DNA from: CAZSIA01 sp045126355 | Lineage (GTDB): Bacteria > Bacillota_I > Bacilli_A > Acholeplasmatales > Anaeroplasmataceae | Reading direction: 5' to 3' | DNA length: 25,122 nucleotides | Assembly (NCBI GenBank): GCA_045126355.1 | Contig: JBGVOE010000055.1 | Coordinates: 1-25,122, forward strand | In this document: in pieces, positions 7,903 through 16,900 of the stretch | Numbering within the stretch: the first letter of the stretch is position 1 | Layout of the letters: each line of letters begins with the position of its first letter | The notes under the pieces: model-generated | What the model was told of the DNA's origin: nothing | Databases searched by the model: none | What the model saw: the letters and a program-made list of their open reading frames with translations, nothing else | Translations under genes and position numbers: made by a program

Positions 7903-9711
7903 TTATTTTGATTCTAATTTTGCTTTTACTTTTTCAACTACAACTTTTGTAATTAAATCCATACCAGCTGCGTTTGGATGTAATCTATCAACTGTATATG
8001 AAGTTATTGTACTTCCATTGATTCCTGTTTCATTATATAAATCAATAACATTTACACCTAAATTAGTAGCTATAGTTTTAATAGCATTTAAATATTGGTT
8101 AATACTAATACCTGCACCATTAACATCACTACTCATTCTCTTACGATCTGAAAGGAATGTACAACAGAAAATTTCAGCATCAGGATAAGTTTCCTTCATG
8201 TTTGTAATTGTTCTTCCATAAGCTTCAGAGAAATTAGTTGGATTTAATGGAGCTGTAGTAGTTCCATCATATGAACCAACTGCTGTATTAGCAGCATAAT
8301 CGTTTACTCCCATAAATACAACAATAACATCTGGTGCGTGTTTTTTATTATTATGTAGGTTTTTAGAACGAACATTATAAGTTTGAGCTGTATTAATTAC
8401 AGAACCACTCCATGAATTATTAACACATATTTCATAACCTAATTCGTTTGCAGCTTGTTTCCACCATGTGTCATTTGATGTTAAATTTGCACCTGTGTAA
8501 TTGTTATTTGGATACCAAATTGCATTTGAACCAATAGTTGGATTATATGAAGTAGAATTACTAATTCCATTAAATGTTGAAATACTATCACCTAAGAAAG
8601 AAATATAATTGATATCATCTTCAACAAATCCACCGTTTGTATTAACCTTATCTTTTGTTCTATAACCTTCAATATCAAAGACTAATGAATGGTTATTGTT
8701 ACCTTTGTTATCAAAAATACGATTATAGAATCCATGTGTACCATTATTTCTTAAGAAACCTGGTAATACAGTCATGTAAGGATCACCAAACGCTAATGTT
8801 TCATCCTCACCAACAACAATATGTAAATTTTCACAAGTTACCCAGTCACCTGAACTTACTTCATTTAATTTACCTGTTAACTCTAATCTAATTAATTTAC
8901 CATTATCATATGTACATTCATTTTGTTTAGTGCTGAAATCACTTTTTACAACATAAATTGGAATATATAAATTACTTGAGTTTTTATTATATCCACTTGC
9001 AAATGAATGGAATTGGAAAGAAATCTTAGTAACTACAGTATTAGAAAATAATGTAGTATCATATAAAGCAAATGGTGCGTAGTTTGGTAAGAATGGAGAA
9101 CTACCAGCAAATGCGCTACTATCAAATAAAGTTTCAGTAACAGTATAAATAGCGCTATTAAATGTAACATCATAATTTTGGTTAGTCCATGAACCTTTAA
9201 TTTCATATTGACCAGATTTTGGTGTTTCAACAGTTAAATTAACACCTAAATCATCTTGGTCAAGAACACCTTCTACACTATATGTTAATTCTTTTATTTC
9301 ACCCAATGGTGAAGTTTGATTATCAATTGTAACAACTGCTTTTTTCTTAGTAATTACTAAATTAGCATCTAAAGATTTTAATAATTCTTTATCTTTAGTA
9401 ATTTTCAAAGTAACTACATAACTACCAGCGTCAACTTTATCATTATTAACATACTCTGTGTAAACACCATCTGGAATGTTTTCTGCTACAACAGAATGTG
9501 CTTTACCATCATATTCAACTTCTAAATCGTTAAATACAATACCATCTAAATTAATCTCTTCTTGTTTAGTTTCTGTTTCTGGTTCTGTTGGTGTAGGTGT
9601 TGGAATCGTTGTTGTTGGTGGTACAACTTCGGTATTTGACTCTGTACATGCACTACATACTAAAACCAACATTAAAACTAAACATAATAATATCTTTTTA
9701 AATTTTTGCAT
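7903..9711 (-). CDS. SGNH/GDSL hydrolase lipoprotein with Ig/MBG-like domains
   Basis: This is a 602-residue surface lipoprotein. The signal peptide ends VLVCSAC, with lipidated C22. A Thr/Pro/Glu linker follows (about 27-52). The next domain carries YDGKAHSVVAENIPDG (about 55-122), and an MBG-like domain with YSVEGVLDQDD and YEIKGSWTNQNYDVTF covers about 125-192. A beta-rich module without a recognised name (about 195-352) could bind sugar. The catalytic SGNH domain (about 365-602) has FLGDSIS (S376), FMGVND (N470) and DRLHPNAAG (D575, H578), so its triad is complete. It should hydrolyse an acyl ester at the cell surface. An AAGGAG site at 9721-9726 precedes ATG 9711. It is the last gene of the run and sits behind a stem-loop at 9741-9770. 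Confidence 0.9.
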   Translation of the reverse strand: MQKFKKILLCLVLMLVLVCSACTESNTEVVPPTTTIPTPTPTEPETETKQEEINLDGIVFNDLEVEYDGKAHSVVAENIPDGVYTEYVNNDKVDAGSYVVTLKITKDKELLKSLDANLVITKKKAVVTIDNQTSPLGEIKELTYSVEGVLDQDDLGVNLTVETPKSGQYEIKGSWTNQNYDVTFNSAIYTVTETLFDSSAFAGSSPFLPNYAPFALYDTTLFSNTVVTKISFQFHSFASGYNKNSSNLYIPIYVVKSDFSTKQNECTYDNGKLIRLELTGKLNEVSSGDWVTCENLHIVVGEDETLAFGDPYMTVLPGFLRNNGTHGFYNRIFDNKGNNNHSLVFDIEGYRTKDKVNTNGGFVEDDINYISFLGDSISTFNGISNSTSYNPTIGSNAIWYPNNNYTGANLTSNDTWWKQAANELGYEICVNNSWSGSVINTAQTYNVRSKNLHNNKKHAPDVIVVFMGVNDYAANTAVGSYDGTTTAPLNPTNFSEAYGRTITNMKETYPDAEIFCCTFLSDRKRMSSDVNGAGISINQYLNAIKTIATNLGVNVIDLYNETGINGSTITSYTVDRLHPNAAGMDLITKVVVEKVKAKLESK

Positions 9712-9731
9712 TTTTTTTACTCCTTAAAATA

Positions 9732-9770
9732 GAAAAACACGAAGAACAATAAAATTAATTATTGCTCTTC
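9732..9770 (-). terminator. Stem-loop, possible partial terminator between GDPD and SGNH genes
   Basis: A 12-bp stem (9741-9752 with 9759-9770, one G-U pair) has a 6-nt loop. On the minus strand it is followed by GTGTTTTTC, so the T run starts a few bases late. It could terminate part of the transcripts after the GDPD gene or protect the upstream mRNA. Confidence 0.5.
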
Positions 9771-9780
9771 TTATTTTTAC

Positions 9781-12276
9781 TTATTCTTCTCTTTTTCTTC
9801 TAACAACAATAGTTGCCATTGATAATAAAGATAGGCTTACTAATGAAGCTAATACACTTCCACCACATCCATTATCTTCCGCAGGTTGTTGTGGATTTAC
9901 TACTGGTGGATTAGGTTGAGTAGGTTGATCAGATCCACCTGGTTGTGTTGGTTCATCAGGAAGACTTGTTTTATTAACAATGAATTTATCAGTATACATT
10001 GTAAAGATATCTTGAGCTAAGAATACACCAGCTGAACAAATTACTTCATAATGATCTCCTTCATCTTCAAACCAAACTAAATCAGCTGAAAGTGTTTCTT
10101 GGAAACCATCATAATATGTAACTGTAACTTCAAAATCTTGTTTTTCTAAATCAGCGCCAGCCGCTAATGTGAAAGATACACCTTCAATTTTCTTAGCAAA
10201 TTCATAGAAATAGTTACAGTGGTTATTTGTAATACCAGTAATACCATTTTTAATAGCAGCATTAGCTGTTGAAATTGGATCATAAGTCCAATACCATCCC
10301 ATAATACCTCTGTCTTTTAAAACATATTTATCATCTGCTGCTGAAATATGAGTGTAATGTGTATCTACACCTGTATTAAATGTACCCATCCAATATAAGA
10401 TAGCTGCCATATTGCTAGTTCTAGCTTCATTTAAGTTAGCAGTTGGGATTTCGGGTAAAGTTTCTTTAAGTTCACCTAAGATACCTGTGTTAAAGCTAAT
10501 GAATACAACTTGATCCATAAAGTCTAATTCTTTAAGTTTTTGAGCAATAACTTCAACAATCTTAATTTTATTAGATTTAACTTCAATAACTAAAACTACA
10601 TTTGTACCTTTACAAACTTCGATAATATCTTCTAAACATGGAATTTTTTCACGTGGAGAGAATTTATCTAATTGGAATTGTTGTAACTCTGCTAATGTAT
10701 AACTTTCAACATTACCACTACCATTACTTGTTCTATCAATATTACCATCATGCATAATAGCAATTTGATTATCTTTAGTTAAATATACGTCAACCTCTAC
10801 ATGTGTTGCACCTGTCATGATTGCTTTTTCAGTACCATGAACTGAGTTTTCATTACAAATACTTGATAAACCTCTGTGAGCTACGTTAAATGAAGTTCTT
10901 AATTGTGTATTTGTTTCATATTGTTGATAAAGATCATATAAATTAGCATAATCTTTAACAATCATTCCGTAACAACCACTAACAATAGAGTTATGTAATT
11001 CAAAGTCTGTTTCTTCTTCTTGTAATACCCATACAGTTTTAAATCTAGCATGTAAATATTCAACTACATCATGACTAACTAAACTTTGATCTAAAGCAAC
11101 TACACCAGCATAATTACTATTAGCTGTATGAACAACATCGATTAATTTTTCATAAGATTTAACATGATAAATTCCTCTTATTACAGGGAATACATCTTTA
11201 ACCATTTTAATTAAGCTAGCATCACTAGCCATAACAGCCATATCAATAACTAATTCTTTAGTAGACATTTCGATGAATTTTTGAGCTTGTGTTTCATTTT
11301 CAAGATAAACAACAGGAATGATGTCTTTCTTGATATTATTATTCATAACGTTCTTTAATCCATCAACGACAGTACCACCATCAACAACAACTTCTAAATT
11401 GTCGTTAACGTGTAAAATTGCATTTGAAGGTCTTACTTCTAATGAATGAAGTCCTTCAAGAATACTTGCTGCAGTAACATCAGCTACAACTGTTGGGAAT
11501 TTTAATAAGCTAGCGCTAGGGCGATATGTACTAACGATTTTTTCGTCTTTAACAACGTTTTGAGCAACATCTAAAGTACCAACAATACTAACATCTTTAA
11601 TTCTTACTGTTGATCTATTAACAAATAATGCGAATCCACCATAATTTAAAGAATTACCACCTAAGTGAGTATTTCTATCTCTTACGTCCCATTCAACAAT
11701 TAATTTATCATCAATATAATGTTTAGAAGTATGCCCTTCCATAACAATTTTAATCTTGTGATATTGACCATCACTTAATTTAACATTTTGTTTATTAATT
11801 TTATCACCATCAAAGAATGATTTAGAACTATTAAAAGCTGAAAAAGCACTATCACCATTGTTACGGTAATTCATTAAGTAACCAACCATATTACCAGCAA
11901 CATCTTGAGTATGATAACCAATACCAAACCATCTATTAGCATCTTCAGCACTAGTCATTTTCATAGTCATTTCGAAAGTGAAGTCTTTCCATAATTTTTC
12001 AGTACCAATATGATATACAGAACCATAATATAATGAGTTACTAGTAGTTGCTTTATTAGTTACTACCATTTCATTATTACTAAATGATACTGATGTGTTA
12101 TTTTGATCACAACCATCAACAATACTCCAATCACTTGGTAAGGCAGTAAAGTCTTTATAAGTAGCAGTAACAGTATCATCGCTTACTAAAGATGCTGCTT
12201 CTACATTACTTTTTGGTGTAATAACAAAAAACATCAAAGTTAATATTAAAATAAAAACTAACTTTAAACTTTTCAT
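9781..12276 (-). CDS. Exported glycerophosphodiester phosphodiesterase, multi-domain, membrane anchored
   Basis: This is an 831-residue protein. The signal peptide (about 1-28, ending VEAA) has no lipobox. A concanavalin/LamG-like module (about 35-235) contains YHKIKIVMEGHTSKHYIDDKL. A first barrel-like segment (about 255-450) lacks catalytic motifs. The active GDPD barrel (about 462-695) has AHRG (H467, R468), E476, EVDVYLT (E494, D496), H509 and IEVK (E565, K567), so the active site looks complete. An Ig-like domain follows (about 697-765), then a Pro/Gln linker. The end is CGGS (804-807), a hydrophobic helix and RRKREE, a cell-envelope anchor. GDPDs cleave glycerophosphodiesters to glycerol-3-phosphate and an alcohol. 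AAAGGAG precedes ATG 12276. The gene starts 13 bases after the upstream gene ends. Confidence 0.9.
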   Translation of the reverse strand: MKSLKLVFILILTLMFFVITPKSNVEAASLVSDDTVTATYKDFTALPSDWSIVDGCDQNNTSVSFSNNEMVVTNKATTSNSLYYGSVYHIGTEKLWKDFTFEMTMKMTSAEDANRWFGIGYHTQDVAGNMVGYLMNYRNNGDSAFSAFNSSKSFFDGDKINKQNVKLSDGQYHKIKIVMEGHTSKHYIDDKLIVEWDVRDRNTHLGGNSLNYGGFALFVNRSTVRIKDVSIVGTLDVAQNVVKDEKIVSTYRPSASLLKFPTVVADVTAASILEGLHSLEVRPSNAILHVNDNLEVVVDGGTVVDGLKNVMNNNIKKDIIPVVYLENETQAQKFIEMSTKELVIDMAVMASDASLIKMVKDVFPVIRGIYHVKSYEKLIDVVHTANSNYAGVVALDQSLVSHDVVEYLHARFKTVWVLQEEETDFELHNSIVSGCYGMIVKDYANLYDLYQQYETNTQLRTSFNVAHRGLSSICNENSVHGTEKAIMTGATHVEVDVYLTKDNQIAIMHDGNIDRTSNGSGNVESYTLAELQQFQLDKFSPREKIPCLEDIIEVCKGTNVVLVIEVKSNKIKIVEVIAQKLKELDFMDQVVFISFNTGILGELKETLPEIPTANLNEARTSNMAAILYWMGTFNTGVDTHYTHISAADDKYVLKDRGIMGWYWTYDPISTANAAIKNGITGITNNHCNYFYEFAKKIEGVSFTLAAGADLEKQDFEVTVTYYDGFQETLSADLVWFEDEGDHYEVICSAGVFLAQDIFTMYTDKFIVNKTSLPDEPTQPGGSDQPTQPNPPVVNPQQPAEDNGCGGSVLASLVSLSLLSMATIVVRRKREE

Positions 12277-12289
12277 ATAAATCTCCTTT

Positions 12290-13924
12290 CTACATCACTA
12301 ACATTTCTTTTTTAGTAGATGTATCATTTTCTAAAACACTAATTTCACTTCTGTTAATTATAGTGTTCCAATCTTTACTATCTTGGCTATTAACAATAAC
12401 TAAATCAGTAAAGATAGCTTTTGTATTAGCGGAAGAAATTGTAAACATTTTAGCACTTACATTTCTAAACACTAATTCTAAATTATTATTAATATATAAA
12501 TACGCGTGTTTTGATGTGATAATAATTTCAAAAGTAAATTCTTCATTTATCTTAATATCAACATCATTAACATTTGATTTATGTGTTTTATCAATTGCGT
12601 ATCCTAATTTAAAAATACCATTATTATCGTTATCCCATATTAAGAATCTGTTGTTAAAATGAGTGCCATCAAAATCAAATTCTAAATGAGGATTGTTTCC
12701 GGCCTTAGTAATTAAAACATTACCAGAAATCGAGAAATTATTATTTAAAACTAAATCATTTTTTAAAATGTAATTTGTACTTGATGAAACAGTAGAGTTT
12801 TCATCAAATTCAATAACCTCTGTAGTTGAAGCTGGTTTATTGATTTCTAAATCTAAGCCTGCTTCTTTTAAAGCTTTGCAATATAAAATATATTTTTCTA
12901 GTTTTGGATGAACACCATCTTTAAAAAAATTTGCATCAACACTGCCACCCTCTTTAAAACAATAGCCAGATACATCTACATAATGAAGCCTACTATCAGA
13001 AGCACAATATTCTTTCATTAAACTATTCATTAATTTAATTGTATCAGCGGAATATGTATCAAAAGCACCACCGTTAATACCATATGTTCTAGGTTCAATC
13101 GCAAACCAATAAATATTAACATTAGGAAGTCTATTGAAATATTCATTAAATAATACCTTCATCTCTTCTAACATATCGACTGGATTTTCTTTACCAGAAA
13201 ACATATCGTTAGTTCCTAAATGAAGTACAATATTAGTAGGTTCTACAGGATAAACAAGTCTTTTAGAAAATACATACCAATCTTCAATACGCGAAGAACT
13301 TATTCCATGACAATAAGCATTTTCACCTTTATATAGATCATAAAAGTTAGTGAAAAATTGATACTCATCGAAGAATGAGTCACCAATAAATAATGTTCCA
13401 CCAGTAATTCTTTCAGATTGCCATTTTTCTTCAACCTTTTCAATACGATTTAAAAAGTTTTTAGTTTGAGCCTCTCCTCTAACACTTAAATAGTTTTTAG
13501 CTTCAACAATAAAAACGGTAGAATGATACATTGTTTTAGCCTCAACCATTGCTTCACCTTCACTAGATGCATAAAAATAACCATCTAAATAAGTAACAAC
13601 CGCACTATATAAAACAGTATAAGTTATTTCTGAGGCATATTCTTCTTTAGTAAAAGTAGGATTTGGCTTATCAGGGAAACCTTCATAAATAGTTAATCTT
13701 GGTATAACTAACTCTCCGTAATCAAGGGGTATCTCTGTTTCTGGAGGAGTTTGTTCTGTAGGTTCATCTACACTTGGTATATTTTGTGTAGGAGTCTCTA
13801 CATTAGGTGTATTTTCTGTAGGTGTTTTATCATTAGGTGTTAATGTTTTATCTACTGTATCTTGACAACCTAAAGTAAAAATTAAAACTATTAAAATATT
13901 TAAAAGTAATAAAGTTTTTTTCAT
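12290..13924 (-). CDS. SGNH hydrolase lipoprotein with one C-terminal jelly-roll-like repeat
   Basis: This is a 544-residue lipoprotein. The signal ends FTLGC (C20). A Thr/Pro/Glu linker follows (about 26-66). A bacterial Ig-like domain covers about 68-145. The SGNH domain (about 172-360) has LFIGDSFFD (S183), HLGTND (N239) and KDGVHP (D336, H339), a complete triad. One C-terminal repeat (about 365-535) has NNPHLEFDF, NRFLIWDNDNNG and HAYLYINNNLELVF. It is a clear paralogue of the 1466-residue protein encoded just upstream, which has six copies of this repeat. The likely role is surface ester hydrolysis with ligand binding by the repeat; the substrate is unknown. No ribosome binding site lies at normal distance from ATG 13924. 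The nearest (13962-13968) is beyond a hairpin. Confidence 0.9.
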   Translation of the reverse strand: MKKTLLLLNILIVLIFTLGCQDTVDKTLTPNDKTPTENTPNVETPTQNIPSVDEPTEQTPPETEIPLDYGELVIPRLTIYEGFPDKPNPTFTKEEYASEITYTVLYSAVVTYLDGYFYASSEGEAMVEAKTMYHSTVFIVEAKNYLSVRGEAQTKNFLNRIEKVEEKWQSERITGGTLFIGDSFFDEYQFFTNFYDLYKGENAYCHGISSSRIEDWYVFSKRLVYPVEPTNIVLHLGTNDMFSGKENPVDMLEEMKVLFNEYFNRLPNVNIYWFAIEPRTYGINGGAFDTYSADTIKLMNSLMKEYCASDSRLHYVDVSGYCFKEGGSVDANFFKDGVHPKLEKYILYCKALKEAGLDLEINKPASTTEVIEFDENSTVSSSTNYILKNDLVLNNNFSISGNVLITKAGNNPHLEFDFDGTHFNNRFLIWDNDNNGIFKLGYAIDKTHKSNVNDVDIKINEEFTFEIIITSKHAYLYINNNLELVFRNVSAKMFTISSANTKAIFTDLVIVNSQDSKDWNTIINRSEISVLENDTSTKKEMLVM

Positions 13925-13968
13925 AACTTTATAAAGAGAGTGACTTTGAAATCACTCTCTTCCTTTCT
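13925..13968 (-). promoter_or_regulatory. Displaced ribosome binding site with hairpin and mini-ORF before the start codon
   Basis: On the minus strand AGAAAGG (13968-13962) is followed by a perfect 10-bp hairpin (13952-13961 with 13934-13943, 8-nt loop), then 9 unpaired bases and ATG 13924. The linear gap from ribosome binding site to ATG is 37 bases. A GTG at 13955, six bases after the site, opens an eight-codon frame (MISKSLSL). Its TAA (13931-13929) ends four bases before the ATG. Either the hairpin brings the site close to the ATG, or the mini-ORF couples translation. The T content after the hairpin is too weak for a normal terminator. Confidence 0.6.
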
Positions 13969-13973
13969 AAAAA

Positions 13974-16900
13974 TTAAGCTACTACAACTGCTTTAGCTTC
14001 AGTTTCAGTACTTGCTTCATATGAAGCTACTTCTTCTCTAGCTAATACACTTGCCCATGCTTCAGCATCAGTTGATAATGTCACATTAATGTCATAGAAT
14101 TGTACACCACTTCTAGTACAGTTGATTTCAAAACATGAAGTATTTGCATTTAATAATACAAGTTCTAATCTTCCGTTAACATAGAAATATGCATGTTTTT
14201 CAGTAGCAACTACTTCCCATGTAATTTCTTCACCAACTTTGAATAATTCTTTACCTAAACCTCCAACTTGTTTACCAGCAAAATTATATGCAGCGTTAAA
14301 TGTACCATCACCGTTATTATCCCAAAGAATAAAACGAGAAGTTGTACCTGCTACGAAGAATGAGAAATGAGGGTTGTTTGAAGCATGAGAAGCAATTTTT
14401 AATTTACCACTAATAGCATATTTAGTAGTAACTGCTTCACCATCACGATAAACACCAAGTCTTCCTGTAGTACCATTACCTGCAGGTCTATCGAAATTTA
14501 AAACTTTTGTATCAGCATGCCAAGCTTTTAATTCAGTTGATTCAGTTGCTTCTAATTTAGCAATTTCTTCTCTAGCTAATACATTTGCCCATGCATCTGC
14601 ATCAGCACTAGTAACTGTTTTAATGTCATATACATTGATGGCAACTTTTTCTGCACCAATAACTAACATTTTAGCATTGAAGTTTAAGAATACGAATTCT
14701 AATTGACCATTAATATAGAAATATGAATGTTTTTCAGTTGTAACAACTTCCCATGTGATTTCTTGTCCAGCAACAACAGAAGCTTGTCCTGAAGCTTTAC
14801 TATATTTTCCTTGGAAAGCATATGATGAAATGTAAGTTCCATCAGTGTTATCATCCCATAATAAGAATCTGTTAGGTCCATTATTACCATCTAATGAGAA
14901 TTGAATATGTGGATTAGTATCAGATTCACCGATTGTTAATTTACCACTTACAGAATAATTATTTGAAATGATGTTTCCTTTTGAAACGATATAATGATTA
15001 GTAGCAGCTACACCAGTTGTTTTAGCAATATCAAATGCAGTAGTATTAACTACACTACTATCATATTTAACTACTTTAGCTTCAGTTTCAAGAGAATTTT
15101 CATAGAAGTAAATTTCACCTCTATTTAAAACTTCAGCCCATGCATCTGCATTATGTTCTTTTGTAATTGTATTAATTTCATAGAAACTAACTTGAGTTTT
15201 TTCAGCACCAATATTTAATGATGTAGAATTGATATTTAAGAAAATAAATTCCAATACACCGTTAACATAGAAATATGCATTTTTTTCAGTTGTAACTAAT
15301 TCCCAAGCTACTTCTTCACCAGCTTTAGGAGCTGCTTTACCTAAATTGTTTTTATGTGTACCAAGATGTTGATAACCAGGAACAAATGTACCATTGTTGT
15401 CATTATCCCATAATAAGAAACGGTTATCTTTAGCTAATAAGAATTGAATATGTGGATTATCTCCAACAGTACCAATTTTTAATTTACCACTTACAGCATA
15501 GTTATTTGATAGAGGAGTATTATCAACTAAAATTTCTCTATTTGTATTGTTAATTCCTACAGTTTGAGGAATATCAAATTCAGTTGTAGTTGATTGAACT
15601 TTAACATAAACAATTGCTTTTACTTCAGTATCTTCACTGTTTTCATATTCAGCAATTTCTTCTCTTGCTAATACAGCAGCCCATGCTTCAGCATTTGCGC
15701 TAGTAACTGTATTAATATCATAGAAGCTAACAGCTGTTTTTTCAGCACCGATAACAAGTGATCTAGCATTGAAGTTTAAGAATACAAATTCTAATTTACC
15801 ATTAATATAGAAATATGAATGTTTTTCAGTTGTTACTAATTCCCAAGCTACTTCTTCACCAGCAACAACACTTGCTTTACCTGAACCAGCTTTGTGTCCG
15901 CCGTTAAATGCATATGCAGCAGTGAATGTTCCTTTAGTATTGTTATCCCATAATAAGAAACGGTTATTGAAGTTTGTATCATCTAATGAGAATTGGATAT
16001 GTGGGTTATTTCCACCACTAGTAATATTTAATTTACCACTTACTGAATAATTATGAGTAATATATTCAGCATCAGCAATAATATGTTGGTTTGTAGCAGC
16101 AACACCAGTTGTTTCTGCAATTTCAAATCCAGTTGTTTTGATGTTTGCTTTATCATAAACAATAGCTTTTGCTTCACCATCGCTACTTGCTTCATAATAA
16201 GCAACAGGGATTCTAGCTAATACAGCTGCCCAAGCTTCAGTTTGTTCAGGAATAACTACTTGAATATCATAAACACTTACTTGAGTTTTTTCAGCACCGA
16301 TAACAAGTGATCTAGCATTAAAGTTTAAGAATACAAATTCTAATTCACCATTGATATAGAAATATGAATGTTTTTCAGTTGTTACTAATTCCCATAAAAC
16401 TTCTTCACCAGCAGCTACACTTGCTTTACCTGAACCAGGGTTGTGAGAACCACCAAATGCATATGCAGCAACAAATGATCCGTTAGTATCATTATCCCAT
16501 AATAAGAAACGGTTTTGGAAGTTTGTATCATCTAATGAGAATTGGATATGTGGGTTAGCGCCAGCAGTACCAATTTTTAATTTACCACTTACAGCATAAT
16601 TATGAGTAATAGCTTCACCATTTACTAAAATTTGTTGATTTGTAGCAGCAACACCTTCAGTTTGAGCAATTTCAAATGATTCAGTTGAAATTACTGGAAC
16701 TTCTTTTACATAAATTTCAGCTTTTGCATCAGTAATATCACTATTTTCATATTTAGCAACTTCTTCTCTTGCTAATACATTAGCCCAAGCTTCAGCATCT
16801 TTATTAGTAACAGCTTTAATATCATAGAAGCTAACGCCAACTTTTTCAGCACCAATTACAAACATTTTAGCATTGATATTTAAGAATACAAATTCTAATT

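Noticed and set aside
8655..8891. Plus-strand frame within the SGNH lipoprotein gene, and similar antisense frames at 2747, 3108, 7856, 9476 and 12363
   Set aside because: They lie opposite well-supported genes, have no ribosome binding site and have compositions typical of antisense frames.
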